Counted from the first letter of the stretch, positions 1-14,500 are shown. The stretch is 64,000 bases of DNA from Varroa destructor (GCF_002443255.2 NW_019211454.1:67285282-67349281), one strand, 5' to 3'. A program made the numbers and translations. Notes: generated by a model from the sequence alone, not told the origin.

Positions 1-537
1 TCTAAAAAATTCAAATTTCAAGAAGTGCTTTTCATATTACTTTTCGCGAATCAGCCGTACTACAGCATATTCGGAAATACTTCGTAAAGACCTGCCTTGA
101 TTTGGTGACCATGCTTAGAAGTATCTGGTTCAAAAACACCATTGAAACAGACATTGAATATACGTTGAACATTGGACATGGCGAAATTTTTAGCTCTGTG
201 AGACATTGCACTCACTTTTACCATTTTTTCTGGACACGTTGTTATTCAGGTACGAGACAGATACAAAGATAAAATAACACATACGAATTCTGTCATCAGT
301 AATACAAAATAGTTATTTTCTACTTTCTGTTGGTAAGTACGCTTTGAAATATCGTATAAACAAATATATTTCGTTGCTATCGGTTCGTAATAAGATTATT
401 GTTTAACGAAAAGTGTTCGTGTTAAGTACACGACGATGTCATTAAAGCCGAAAGGTTTTAGTTCTACAACGTATACTGTGTTTCCAGTTACGAGTTAAGG
501 TTTAGACGACTTCTTACTTAACCGTCAAACCACAACC
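1..537. other. intergenic, left edge
   Basis: AT-rich sequence with no supported exon, RNA gene or clear repeat. It lies downstream (on the minus strand) of the decayed GMC exon that ends at 538. Confidence 0.5.
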
Positions 538-725
538 TTACCAATCCTCAAATAACTTGTTAATACTCAATACGGTAAACGCAGTTGTTAATACTATCTT
601 GATTAGCTTTGCTCTCTTAATAGACAGTCTCGCATCGGTAGCGATTGTCGGCGCCACTATGTGGCCCGTAACCAGGTCTGACGTTACTGAAGTATCTGCC
701 ACACGCAGACCCTTGACTCCACGCT
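538..725 (-). pseudogene. decayed last exon of a second GMC oxidoreductase
   Basis: On the minus strand the reading frame gives [12 protein letters not shown], then LVTGHIVAPTIAT. This lines up with the last exon of the intact neighbour ([12 protein letters not shown], then [13 protein letters not shown]) at 2635-2776. A cctag acceptor-like site sits just upstream. The segment is open to a TAA at 538-540, but the tail after the match does not resemble the family. The conserved Asn-Ala-Pro near the FAD/catalytic pocket has become Val-Ala-Pro and the Met-Pro before it is Thr-Ser. The HPVGT exon that should precede it was not found intact. I infer a relic of a tandem duplicate; a fast-diverging functional paralogue is less likely. 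Confidence 0.6.
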
Positions 726-769
726 AGGTGTATAAGAAATAGATTTCTATAAAAAAAAAAACAAAGATT

Positions 770-1010
770 TGTTTGCATAGATGTCAAGCGTCGAAACTTC
801 GACTACGACGACATGTTTGCGTATGAATATCTTGATCTCCTTTCCTGCTAACATACATGCAACGACACGCCAACATACGGCATTGTACCCAAAATGTATT
901 GGACTCTCTCCAAGGTTTCCTGCGAGCATCACCAGCAGCCGAATAGCTCTCGTATACAGCTTTTCAAGTCGTCCCAGGTTACATTGCTGAAGCATATTCC
1001 TCTACCAGTA
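770..1010 (-). pseudogene. probable decayed GMC oxidoreductase exon with frameshift
   Basis: One minus-strand frame reads FSNVTWDDL. The next frame continues EKLYTRAIRLLVMLAGN and, about 20 residues on, AVCWRVVACMLAG. In order these resemble the GMC segments YF(S/D)x..DDLxxL..GI+L...L and YWRCVV of the intact gene ([14 protein letters not shown], and NYWRCVV). A one-base frameshift would be needed between the two parts, and the usual intron positions are not kept. It lies directly 5' of the clearer relic at 538-725 in the right orientation. Similarity is weak and judged by eye. Confidence 0.35.
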
Positions 1011-2634
1011 ATGCTTCGATTAACTTCACGAACGATAGTACTGCACATATTATTGGTGATCAAATAATTATAAGAGCCGTTGTAGGCATTACTGTCCATG
1101 GACTGTTTTTGTGTATAAAAACGGAAGCGATCTAAAACCAAAAAAATCTGGGAAAAATGACCCAGTAGTTGTATGTTTTACTTATAAGCGCTATTTAAGA
1201 GTTATTATGTTTATTTTATGCCTATTATATGTTGTTAAAAGAGTTATTATGTTTAATAGTCAAACAAATAACATTCCCGCACGTCTCGGTAAAGAAAAGG
1301 TCGTAATCTATATGGCTAGTAAAAATGGCGTGAACATGTTTTTTCCACCAGACCGATAAGTTTTTTAAAGATAAAGAAGACCAATAAGAAACTTACTAGG
1401 TTGAGTCTGTATGAAAATCAGATTTGATTATACCATGCAACACTAACTTCACTTTAAATCGGGCAATTTCAAAACCAAATTTAAGATGTTTCAAACCAAA
1501 TCAAACACTTCTCAAATTGAATCGCTCAGTACCTTCAAGTATACAATGTAAGGTTTACATTCATTTTGGTAGGATTTCAAGAAAGTTCTCAAACTGTAAC
1601 ACGCGTGCTCTTTAATTTGACACTTTAACTTGAAAAGCGGAAATTTGTATTTGAAGAGTACTTTATTTAGTACAAGGTGTGTTCAATTATTATTGAAAGT
1701 TGCTCGATATATTGTAAAAGTACGGCTCAGTTTAAAAAAAATATAAGACGTCCTTTATTGTAAAATTGTTGAAAAAAATTGTTGTAAACAAAACAAATGT
1801 GCTGTATAATAATAGTAAATAGTAAAAACTGTCAAATGTTTACAATGCGCAGGATTAGCTGAGATGTTTCAGCAGCAAAATCGCAGGTGTGTTTGAACGC
1901 ATATAAGCAAATTTAACTAGTTCAGTCTGTGTTAACGCTCGGTAATGATACGTCGTGCCATACTGACTTTTTGCGTTAGATCCTTTACAGACACTCCTTG
2001 ATGAACGTGCCCTTTTGGTACGATGTCCAATTAATTAAAACGTTGCATAAGGCGATGTTTTTGCCGAAATCAATCATTTTAGTTATAGCACCAAATAATA
2101 CGGCGATTAAGTACATAAGTTACTTTTTCCATTAAGAACGTTTCCATTCAAACGTAGGTTCTAAACGATCACGTACAATTTATATGTTGATTAACGCTTT
2201 CGAATTTGCCCTTAGACCAGCTAAATATTACCCAATCTGATTATTTATTGTTAATTTTTTTTAGTTATTGCGTTTCGAAGCCAGAAAAACGACCGGATAT
2301 GAAAAAAGTTGGAGGTTTTAGTTTCTAGCTAATTCATTTGAAAGTAGGTATTCAGTAAAACAAAACAAACTTTTTTCTAATAAAATTACTTGATATGAAT
2401 AAGGTAAATATTAAAGATTTTTAAGTAACTATCGGGCCGTGCATATGTAAAAATATTAACTATAACCTTATACATACAATAAAGTTGACATTTTTTTTAT
2501 TACTAATTTATTTTACAGTAATATCTTATCAAATCTTAAACCACCTATCATACATCTGATCATTTGTCCTGTAAATGGAAGAATAGATTGTATTATCTCC
2601 CATATAGTACACATTCTTTTATTACCAATCGAGT
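1011..2634. other. intergenic spacer / 3' flank of the GMC gene
   Basis: AT-rich, with short random ORFs only. The part next to 2634 should be the 3' UTR of the GMC gene; no coding similarity was seen further left. Confidence 0.5.
2507..2512 (-). terminator. poly(A) signal AATAAA of the GMC gene
   Basis: A minus-strand AATAAA lies about 120 bases beyond the stop codon at 2635-2637. It is the nearest canonical hexamer downstream of this gene. Confidence 0.5.
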
Positions 2635-5600
2635 CTAGGAGACCAGTCCGTGCTGTTTCAAGATAAGATCTCCAGCTTTAGCTCCTATGGCAATAGCTGG
2701 TGCATTTGTATGTCCCGTATTTAGTTCTGGCATTACTGAGGCGTCAGCGACCCGCAGACCCTTAACGCCCTTCACCCTGCATTACGTAAACGCACACATA
2801 CACAAGCATTATTAGGTCAATTATATTCAGCAATTTAGTTTACTGCAATGAAAACGATCGCTGAACGCGAAGTTAAAACCAGGTCCCAATAATTCACTAC
2901 TAACGGCTGTTAGCTAATGTTCTTTTAGTGCAATTAGAATATAATAGCTCTACATCTGACTCGTTTTTCTTCTATTGGTAACTGATAGTATAATACCTGA
3001 GTTTGTGATCTACCACGGTGTCACTGCGATTTTTAGCTCCCATTCTGCAGGTACCCACTGGATGTCCCATTGAAGCCGTGTTGACGGTAACTACGCATCT
3101 CCAATAGTTGAGTGAACTCGCGTCTTTGTCTTTGCAGGCGTCAATTGGAGTAGCTGCGTAAGAAACTCCAACGCGAGCGAACGCCTCTGTATTGAGGAGA
3201 TCAGCCGAAAATTTGGCGCCTGCATAATCAGTACTAAAAATTATAAAATATTGCATACTCCTCAACGAATAGAGCTTTGTGCACATTAGTATTTCCCGAC
3301 CACTTAAAAACGGCTCTAATAATATTTGTGGTCTTTTTATGTAGACTTGACTTGACGGGCAAACCCTGTTGTGAAAAAACAAACCTGGGCAATGCCGTCT
3401 CAGGTTGATAAATACCAAAACACTCCTTCTGGATTTTAGTGTAATCGGAGATAAAGAAAAAAAATCACTATGTTGGACATAAAAGTTTTCATTCATGAGT
3501 TTGAAAATTCAAGGCAAAAACTACGCATTTCAAAGCTTTAAACAATACATGCAAGTTTGTTTTTGATTTTTTAAGAAATGCTGTCCTATGATTTATCGTA
3601 GAACACAATTTGGTGTCTGCTTTAAGAGACGCTTAAGAGTTTCCAAAAAACATCAAAGCTTTTACATTGCCTACCTATTTGTGCTCGTAAGCGGCATAGT
3701 GCTTTCATGGATTACTTTTAGAAACGTATGTTCATTTACACCTTGAAATTGTAGGATCATATTGATATATATGTGCAAGCATGAGATAATCTCATGTGAA
3801 TAGGACATTCTGCAAGGTGACAAGACGACTCAAATCCGTAGATGCAATATCTGAATTACGGTAAGTGAATAATCTAAGTAAAAGACCAAATCCCTGAAAC
3901 GTTCTGACTGAATTACTAAGATAGAGTAATGATATAAGACAGCAACATAATGATGCACCGCAACAAAGCTGAAGGAAGACTTTATTATGAAAAGAGACTG
4001 TAATAAGGCGCCAATGACATTGTTCAGTGTTACGTGGAAGATAAGGATGGATCAGCGAACCCCGGTAAGGCCTAGCAGGCTAATAGTTAGAAGCGGACGG
4101 ATGCTGTACATGTGGGGCCAATTTGATTATTGTAACAGGGAACATGTGTTAATGCTTAAGAGGAGACACCTTCCTTCGAACGAACGAACAATTAGTATAT
4201 AAATAATAACTATTAAATGACCACTTGAATTTATCAGCACGTAAGTATATGTTGTTCTGCCATGAATGGCGTACCTCTCGCGAGGATTTCAATATCGTCA
4301 GCGTTGTCGAAGTAGTTTAAGTCGATAATTGGAGGCACTCGGGCATCCTTGTTCCTAAGACGAACTGTTCCACGAGACTTAGGCCGCATCAAAATTGTGA
4401 GTAAGTTGAAGTTTGCCGGACCTCCTTTGTTGTCCTGCAGACAAATACATTTATCGTGTTCAGCAACTGTTCAGTCGATGTTTCAAGGTAGCGTTTAATT
4501 ATACTATAATGCGTAGCACTTATAATAGATTTTTTAATTTACATCAACATTAACTTGGATCACACAAGGGTGCATATGTGTAACTTAGGTAAGTCATCCT
4601 AGTGTACGGCACTGCTCCTTTGAATCTAAATAGTATTACGCTGGCTGATCGCACCCTCGACAGTATTCTGAGAACTAATCAATGTAAGTTAAGGTTTTAT
4701 AGACCGAAAATAAACTGTCGTATATATTTTGATCCTTATGTGCATAGTTCAATAAAGTCGCTATTATTATTATGTTTTGTAATCAGTTCTAACTATCAAT
4801 TAAAGGACGTTACACTTTGTTAATATAAGATACTAACTGGTTCGCTCGCGACATACTACATCAATACGCTGTGTCTTTTATTCGTCCATACACCTTACCG
4901 TACTACAGAGAGTGCATCTCTTAAATACAAAATAATAACCGGCAAATCGTATTTCACGTAAAATGAAAACTATATCCATTTTCAATATCGTTCGCTGAAA
5001 ACATAACTGTTACGCTATTTTATTCGATGTAGTTATTAGTCACCTCAATCATTCCTCCAATGTTTTGCCGAGTCTTTTTAAGAAGCCTGTCCTAATTGTT
5101 TGAGGCTTTTCTTCGTCGGCCATGAATGACGGGATATTAGTACGAGACACGTCAACGTGTCGCCCAAACATGACCCACGAATAGATTCAAAGCAAAGATG
5201 CTAATGCTCTGTCGAACGCTGTGGACCTGGACGGGACTCGAATGATCAAGAACCTTATATCTATTATGACAGCCGGTTCTCCGTCTCGCACGAAGACATA
5301 TAACCTTCAGGTAATCCGCGATTTCATCACACTTTTTTGTCCACCTTAATAACTTCTTGTTTTATAAATAAGTTTTATAACCGTTTTGTCTATCCAAAGC
5401 GTGTGGAATCGCATGATGTTGTCCTCACTCGTTTGCTGAGCTTTGAGATCTGAAGATGATCGCGTAATGATTTAGCTCTTGTCATTTTTGCTATAATGGA
5501 TAAACCAGCGGCCACTACTCTCCAATTTTTGCACCCAGAATAAATATTTTCTAATCATCGAAAAGCCTTAATATGGCCGTATACTTTGTGCTAAAAACGC

Positions 5601-8600
5601 GCTTACAAAAGTTAAGCCGCTGTCAAATCGCTAGATTTTACTTGTAGCGTGAGCAAAGAGTGTTGTCGAAAATTTCATTGTGTGCGGCGAGACTAGCGCA
5701 AACAACATAGCATCATCGTTTTGGAAGAAATTACAAAATTCCACATCAAGGTGTCAATATAGTCTAATAGGCATTTTTAAAATATTTTTATTATTTAAAA
5801 AATTTACCCCATATTAAACCCCATATTAAGTAACAATTTCGTAGATTTTCGAGCACCTAAGGAGCTTGACGCTACAGGTCGCCGAATTGTCTTATCGCAG
5901 AAACCTAATTTGGTAAATTTTTAAATGTAGTTCATGCGTCTTGTGTATGCCGTGCAGCGAGCCCCTACTCAGTCATTTACAGCATTGAAGTGAACATCTT
6001 GGGATTGGTTAGACTAATTGGCAACACTAATTAATAAAGAGATGCCCGTTTTACGTCATTCCGATTGAAAACTGTAGTGATTGCAGTATACTATTTAAAG
6101 ATGTAGAACATACGAACCTGGAAAGTGCATGGTGGAGCGTCGTCACGCAATCCCTGAAGCATGATCTCGATATCTGGGGTTGAATCGCTTTCATTCATTT
6201 TGTAAAAACCTACCCCTAAGTGTGTTCCATAAGGCGAGGTAAAGGGGCCTTTGCCGAATTTGTACCAGTCCATCAAAGCTTTAATATCGTTGACGCTCGG
6301 AATCTCGAGGAATGTCGTCGCATTTATCGCGCCATCAATGCCCCTAACAGCTACATGATTTTGAAGGTTTTGCCCCACAGGCAAATCTGAAACGACATCG
6401 ATCTAGTCGCAAACATCAACAGAGACGAAACAATAAAAAAAGATGCAACAATACTTATCACTTTTCGCCACTTTGGTATGGTACAGTCGTATATCTTATT
6501 CATTTAAAAACTAATGTCCTAATATATCGTTAGCGCTTAACTCCAAATGAATCATTTCATTGTACTGAGTCAATCAAACAAAGTTTAGTCTACTACTTGG
6601 TTCAGATATCCATTAGAGACCACCACAATCTTGTAAATTTTTCACAGTGTAGCAAATAAGGGCGACAAAAATAACCCAAAGTGCATTGACAGTGGCTATA
6701 TAATAGGCATAGCATCAAGCGGAAGCAGGCAGAATGATCACTTCGCCAAGTTATCTGCTGAAGACAAAGCATTCTCAGCAGCCTGTAATTAACAGTCTGT
6801 TGTAATGTGAAACAGGAAGGCGAAAAGTCAAAAATGTAAACATACATTAAAATAAATTATGTGATGTTTGAGACAGAAAATATAAGTCGAATACAGACAT
6901 TTTTTATTTATATTTTAAGTGACTATTACCTGCATGTCTTCGAGATGTTGCTTAGGGCCAACGCCGCTAAGCATTAGAAGCCGAGGCGATTCAATAGCTC
7001 CTGCTGAAAGAACGATTTCCTTAAGGGTGCAGATTTTGTGGTGTTTACCGTCCATGACGAACTCCACACCGTGGGCTGTAGTCACGTTTCTAGCAATTTA
7101 GCACCGTGAACAGTAAATGCTATAATTGTCAACCATATTTTATTTTTTTTTCTTGTCTTTAAATTACAGAGTTAAGACAAGTTTTTCAGAATCGAAACAA
7201 AGAAAGACGTATTCGAGTAGAACTAGTTCCAACGAACCTATCATTGAAACATAACATGCAGCTCACCCAAAATGAAGCTCAACCACAGCCGAAAAAAGTC
7301 AGCTTTTAAACGGGCAATCGCATTTAATTTTCAATGGCACATATAGGCTTTTTTTATAATTGCAAAAAGTAGCACCCTCAATGTTCTGAATAAAGATTTT
7401 AGGTTACCTCGTAAATATCGAGCGGACATTGAGAATCGACAATCGACCTAAATATTTATTGGGTAGAAATCTATAGAAGATTTACATATAGTGCTTAGAA
7501 ACTACAGGCATTATTAACTTTGGAATACAAAATTGAGGAATACATTATTTTAAATTGAACTAGAAGTTTGTGCGCGCAATAGTTCTTCTGTCGAAACATA
7601 GTATACAACCGCCAGAAGCAGAAGCGCCATCCAATTTTATTTCCAATTCGACAAAATGCATGACATTTAAAAACGACTTTTTCTACAAAGGGTGCTTCAG
7701 GTTCTCTCATACATAGTTTATGTCAAGCCTAATTTCTCCTAAATTATGGCTTTTAAGAAAATAAACACGGAACTATACAATAATACTGCTTCATCTGCAC
7801 TGTGTGATTTGACTCAAAGCCGTCAGTAAATAAGGAGTATAACTCTGTAGGATTGTAAACACTTAACCATGAAAGTTCGTTTTGTGTTAAGTGACGAAGC
7901 TTGAAGGATTCTTGGCTGCCTAACGCCAACTTCTGCTTAAATACGTACGGATCGGAGGTCTTTTGAAAGATAATTTTAGTGACAAAAGCGCCAATCGCCA
8001 CGTGAAGATTTTTTCGACTTCCGAGATGCGGTTGAATGAAGGCCGTGAATGCTGAAGAACGATGTCCGTCTGGTCCGATTGTCGCTTGCATCCGATAAAC
8101 GCCTATGATAATGATCAAATCATGATTTTCGAAAATGCGAATAGACGACTATTACTCACCAGTCAAAAAATGCTCGAACAAAAAACAGCGGCGATCGCTT
8201 TCTAGTACCCATTACCATTTCGTTCTTGGCAAAAACGGAGAATTATTATAAACAGCAAAACAACAGCCCTTTCTTTAGCGTGCGTCGATCGGGGGGCCCC
8301 TAGAAGTTTGAGCTGTCAACTAGATTGTAAACCTCGCTTCTAATAATATTACTTTACCAGAGCAGACAGTTAGACTTGTTTCCAAAAGAGAAAGGTAGGC
8401 GTGGTTTATATAACCTTCAGACATAGAATTAAGACTCACCTTCGACGTTGCCGTCATTTATGTCACGTACTGAGTAACCCATTTGACTTGAGGCTCCAAA
8501 GAATCCTCGAAGAATGTTAGTATCATACGAAGAGGTCACTTGAAGATTTCCTTTGCGTCCGTGTGTTTCGTCTGTTGGAGGCATTAAAGGGAACAGGTTT

Positions 8601-11522
8601 TACATGCAAAACAAATACTTCATTGCATAACAAGGTTTGATATAACGAAAGTTTATCGAGTAGTAATGCCAATTACGGTAGAACGAACTTGTGTGTCAGA
8701 ATGAAAACATGTGGGGCAACGTATCACATTATGTAATTCTACTACGCACGCTGTACGCTATCAAACAATGAGAAATTGCAGTTTGATGATCTCAACATAT
8801 ACATACCTGAAAGTTCATAGTCATGGTTGTTCTCATCGAACCGGAAGTATTTAAACATCTCCTCGCCATTCCACCCACGGGCTCCATAATCTTTATCCCA
8901 GGTATCATAATCGCGCAGCGAGCCTCGCTCATAGTTCATTAGGTTGATACTGCTGCCGCCTCCAAGCACCCGCCCTGTTACTATGCTCTGCGGCTATAAG
9001 AGCATAATACTTATAATGATATTGACACTCATATCTGTTCTATTTCACACGGTTTACGTAAACGAGCAATATGTAGTAAAACTATAAAATGGTCTAATGT
9101 TCAAGTTAACAAATCGTTTCACTAATCTGATTCGGCAGTGCTGGCCGGCTCAATTATGCCCATAATTATGGTGTATCTAGTTTAGCAAATTATTAGCAAA
9201 AGGACTTTTATTCTCTAGATAGTGGTATCCTTGCGCTCCGCGGATGAAATAACGTAATTCTCAAATTGTTAACTGTGGTATAATATTGCAAATATTTCTA
9301 TTTGCTAGTTCTTCAAGACACACTGACCGATTTAGCGGTTTTTAATTTAATTAGGGCAACTACAATGATTGTCTTCCTAACTCTTTTTCTTTTAGTCAGC
9401 GAAGAACCTCCCTGTTATAGTTAGTTTCAATCCGAAATACACGAAAAGTTGAGTTTTTAGAGATGCTTGGTTTAGATGAAAAGAGCTACTATTGGCAAGT
9501 CTTCCTTTCGTTGTAAACTTGACAGCAATCTTCTGTTTTGGCATTTTGAATTCGAAGGCCGAGTCAAAAAATGTATTTGCCCTAGATTATTAATACTTGT
9601 TGCATTTGAAATCTGCTCCTGTTTTACGTTACGCTGTGGCATGGCTATAAGATCGTTTTCACGAAGGAGTGTCGTCGCTAGAGATGTAACACGTCGTTCA
9701 CAAAAGAAAAAACGAAGCATAGCTAGCTAAATGCGAATCTCAGTGTTTAACTCTGCTTCCTTGTGTGATATTATTATTAAGAAATATAGGATTACTCTGT
9801 GACACTTTGAGTGATACCCCCGATTATGTACATCTTATCAATACGATAGTCTTCAAACGCAGGTCAAACGCTGCTTTCCAGGTGAAAAATCAAGTAGAGG
9901 GGTAGATCAAGAAAGCTTAACGTTATCTTTATTTCATTCATAGAAGTCTCACATGCAGTCGCTTGCACGGAATTTATGTCGCTTGCTTGGCAGACAACCA
10001 CGCTACTCTACGAACGAAGTTAAACATCGTATGAAAATGCTTAATAAAACCTAGTAGATAGAGCTTTTCTTCATAATTCCTTTGCAAGACCTCGAATCTG
10101 CAGAGTTCCCTTTTTCTTTAAAAGTTAATGCTCGATTTTTTTTTATTTGAGTAAAGGTGAAACAAGGATGTCCAGTAGGGTACTAGAGTAACCGTCGCTC
10201 TCACGGGTTCACTAAACATTTCGCTCATAGTTAAGGAGCTTCAGAGAAGCTCCACGGCTTTTTCCAACGCAGATTTTTGTTTCAGATGTACACAGATGTT
10301 TGTGGTAAATAGAGGTTCAAAAACTTCGATTCGATCATCTGCTTTTTTTTTTTGTGGCCTAGTCGACTGTATTTGACCTGTTCCTTTATCGATTCGTTGT
10401 CACCTTCTAATCCAGTCGAAAAACATTGCGATATCGCTAATTCTATCCTACTATAATTGTACAGTTGTCTTCTGTGGCAACCAGCTTTATAATGCGCAGG
10501 CAATAATTGTGGATTGGGATGATACAAGCTCTTGCGTGACCACTACTCCTGGTACGAATGGCGAAGGAATCGGTCACGTAATAATTAGGCAGCGTCAATG
10601 AAGATACGTTCTGTTTTCGTCATTTTAGAAGATCGATTGACTGAGTAGCGGTGTTGGGCAAAGCAAGTAGTATTCAACAGTTTCGTTAGACAATTATGAC
10701 TCTTTGGACCTCCTAGGTCTTTGTCGTCGCTTCCGCTTCGCGTGTGGGTTTCTACGCGAACTTTAGAGCAGCTAAAAAGAGATAGTTTAGAGTTATTTTG
10801 AATAGTTGCAAAAGAACCAGTTTGCTGTACCTTTGGCCAGTTCTGCTGTTCGCAGCTTCTCTACGAATCATTCCATATTACGGCGTTGTAGAAGGCGTAC
10901 ATGCTGTTAATCGCTCAACCACACAGACGCTCAGACAAGGGTTGTTAAGTTACACAGTGATAGAAGTAGATAAGGATCGATGACAAGCCATCCAGATTCA
11001 CCAACTATATGCATTTTCTCACTGGAACTTCCAATGGCGTTACCCATTCTTTATTGAAAGATTTTGCTGTTCCAGTAGATACTTTAATTTGCTACGAACA
11101 ATAAATCTCGTATCCGCTTGAATGACTGTTTCGTTTGTACGTAGAAAATATGTAGGCTGACAGTTTGGAACAATGCCACAGCTGGACCTACTTTACTGGA
11201 CCGGGTAACACAGTAATACCGCGTCACAGGTATACTAAATTATGAGTTCTTCTTTCCCAGACACATCTCTTAAATATTTGATCTTGATTCCACTCACCAT
11301 TGGTATTAGCGCACCCTACCTGATTAGGTTTTGTAATGAATGCATTTTTCATAGGCTCGACTCGGTATCTTTGGACCCAATCGCCCTCGAACGAAAGCCT
11401 TGTGAGGAGAGGGATTGCAGTGAAGTCCGGGGGAGCACCGCCTGCTTCCAAGAGGAGCACCTTCACATCTTGAATGGCCGAAAGTTTTTCTGCCAGACGG
11501 CATCCTGCAGAGCCTGCGCCGA
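2635..11522 (-). CDS. GMC-family FAD oxidoreductase (glucose dehydrogenase-like), 5' exon missing
   Basis: Nine exons join in phase on the minus strand: 11522-11320, 8987-8807, 8571-8440, 8102-7949, 7089-6930, 6402-6118, 4434-4275, 3219-2997 and 2776-2635 (TAG at 2637-2635), about 545 residues. Visible landmarks in order: the Rossmann FAD motif [13 protein letters not shown] with LLLEAGG; signature 1 [13 protein letters not shown] with [10 protein letters not shown]; signature 2 [41 protein letters not shown]; catalytic-His segment [10 protein letters not shown]; and [11 protein letters not shown] with TGHTNAP at the end. Family members use FAD to oxidise sugars, alcohols or ecdysteroids; many arthropod ones are secreted. 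The first exon here starts in mid-codon right before GAGSAG, so about 20-60 residues (YDxIVV strand and any signal peptide) lie in an unfound exon upstream. The substrate cannot be told. The exon at 7089-6930 uses a ctag acceptor chosen for phase. Confidence 0.93.
8988..11319 (-). other. 2.3-kb intron of the GMC gene
   Basis: Largest intron between recognised GMC exons, with a GTAGGG donor and a CCGCAG acceptor. ORFs on both strands near 9472-9730 and 10282-10983 have no family resemblance. Nothing else was recognised. Confidence 0.6.
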
Positions 11523-14500
11523 CTGAATCGAGATGCGCGTTTTTTATTTTACAGAAAGATCTAGCAGCTGACATAGTGCATCGATGCGTTTCCGTTATAG
11601 CACATACATGCATAGTTCATTATGAAGCTATCCTACCAGACCAGTTATTCGACTCTTATTATAGATTCCTGCATCGAATATAGGATTATTTAAAACAGGC
11701 TACAAATAGCTTAATATTTTTACCGCATTATTTTAATGCACTCTAGGACTCTATTCTGGTTAGCATAAATAAAGCGTATACATAACGCAAAATAGAAATA
11801 AGTTAGTTTTGCTTATTAAGCCCTCAAACTGGTTAATCCAATTAAGACTTCTAAATATATAATTGACTTTTAAAGAAATTAAGTAAACTGAATAATCTAC
11901 CAAATGTACCCCGACAGACCACTTAAGTAGTAAAGGTTGTGATCTGAGGCTTTTGTAGTGGAAGTATCTTAAAATAGATCGTACGTATAAAATATACACT
12001 TTCTTTGCGAAGAAATATATATAGGCAAATTTACAGTTAGTTTAAAAGCAGTGAAAAAAGCACCGATTATAAAATCATAGCATGTAGACAGCTGGTGGGA
12101 ACTGATAGCCCACGAAGGCCTGTTGACTGCGTCACAGATGGTCGTAAGCGCTGAGAGACACGAAACGAATATTTTTTTCATTTGCGTTCGCGTCATGCTT
12201 CTTTTCCTTATTTCCTATAACAGCAAATATAATTTTGTTGTAAAAACAAATTGTATGCATGGCGAGCCATATAAATATGGATGACGAGCGTTCTAAGCTG
12301 CGGCTGTAATAAAATAGCTTTGTTGTATTTGGCTCTAAGTTAAAAGCTGAGTCAAAGTAGTAATATTGCAAAGTAAATATCGATACAGGGAAAGGCTTAC
12401 GAAAAACGGGAACGAAGTTATGCTTTCAGCAAGTCCTACTATAGTCTTGGCTGGAGTATACACCCTACAATGGCAAGCACCTAGAAGTAACGTCCATTGT
12501 CCTACAGTTAGATTTACATATTAGCTTTTAAAAATAACTAAAATGCTTTTTTTTTATATTCCGAATTCTCATTATTTTTGGTTCAGAAGTCATAAGTAAC
12601 TATGTACGTTATAACAGTCGTAATTGTGTTTTCATGAGCGTATACATTATTTGATTTCAGCTTGATTATGTTAGCCAATAAATTGTACCATTGATAACAT
12701 AACCGCCATAATTTAAACCAAATTTAAAAACACGTAACAGTCTAGTTTGAATAACCAAAGTTCGTTATAGAATGTTTAACGGCAACCTAAAAACATTCAG
12801 TCAATGTTTTCATCTAATGGCGTTGATAAATTATTTATTCTACCAAGTAAAGCGCATACGTAATACATGGCTTACTTTAATGTGGGTATATGTTTTTGTC
12901 AATAAAAAGGTTTTACAGAAAAAAGAGACCTTTTGTGGTTCACATGGTACTTTACATGGCATGCCCCTTTTCGATTCCTTTACATATTAAGTGTGTTGCC
13001 CTATAACTGTTCGTTTAGAATTGGAGTAACCAATAAACTTTTACGGGTAGTTATGTTCAACCAGGCTAAATGGCACCATTTTCTATGCTTCAGTGATGTT
13101 GATTCGATTGAGTGCACATGATGCGCGGGTTCAAAGCTAGTTAACCAAGATTTATTATCGTACAAGTAAAAAAAAGGTTTACCCTATATTATACTCTATC
13201 ACCACGGGAGGTAGATATAGACTATGTTTGGTCTTACAGGACGCCTTCAGTTCGGGTTTATAATACCCGCCATTGCGATAACGTATAAATATATGAACGG
13301 AATAAACTTGATAGGATCAAAACGTTCGAAAGGAAGCGTCTTATTGCTGCTGATTTTCTGTAGCAATAAAGCCTGTGGCGAAATCAAGATCACAGAAATG
13401 TACTTCCGTATGCAAATGGCTTTAGAAAAATGTGGTCCATTTTTTACTAGTACTACATGCTAAGTTCAAATGCGAAATAGCAGAATACATTTTTTTGTAA
13501 ACATTCTCGTTTTTATACTTACAGTGTCATTACCAGCTCCACTTCACAGATCGGTAAAATCTAGTACATGTTTAGAGAACCGTGGTACAAGCACAAAATA
13601 AAGGGATCTGTAGACCTCGAATCCGCATTAGTCGCAAACTCGACCCATGCCGCTTTACAGCATCCGTTAAATTGTCGATTGTTTCCGATAGTAGCCGTGG
13701 CCACAGTTACAGCTTTTCGTAAACAACTGTAGTAACGGTCGTAGTTGTCTTCGTAGTGTGGCGATTCATAATAAGAGCTTTTGTGTGCATACATCGTAAA
13801 AAAGAGAATTAAGACTCTCTGTCGCACTCCTAGAACACCTCCAGAATGTAGAACACGCCACTTTGTTTGAGCAAACCAATTACTATCTGATTTTTTAAGT
13901 CTTTTCAAGTTTCCTCATTTCTCACTAAACTTATATGCGTAAGGGAACGTATCGCCTAACAATGGATGATTATTCAGACTACTGTACCTCACACGCGCTA
14001 AATATGGGTGAGTTCCTCTGATGTTTCAAACAGAATATGAGACTATGAGCGAACTTATTGTTTTGGCCGTGAGAAAAATAGGCAAAAAAAGAAATTTCCG
14101 TATGCTATCAGACCCTTCATCGGCTCTGCCTACAGTTATCATTCGGAAGTAATTGATTTACGACATCGTAAATTAATTGCCGCCCATTTACGATATCAGA
14201 GCGTACATGATTTATTTAATCAAACCATAAGATGATTTCGATCGTATCTGCTTCGGCCAGTTAACGAAAGTAAGTGATCTCTATTTGTCCATCAGAAGAT
14301 GAGGGCCATGTTTTCCAGGGCAAAGAAATAAAAATTGTTAAAAGATCAATTTCTCGTAAACGAAAAGCTGTTGCTGAATTATCTTATCTACCGAAATGTT
14401 TCGCAATCTAATTTATAGGCGCTCTAAATTAGGGAGGCAAAATGAAATCAAGGTTTAAACGTATTAGGCATACTGGATCTGCTTACATAATAAAATGCTA

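Noticed and set aside
9472..9730. Overlapping ORFs on both strands
   Set aside because: They lie inside a GMC intron and have no similarity or splice context; likely chance.
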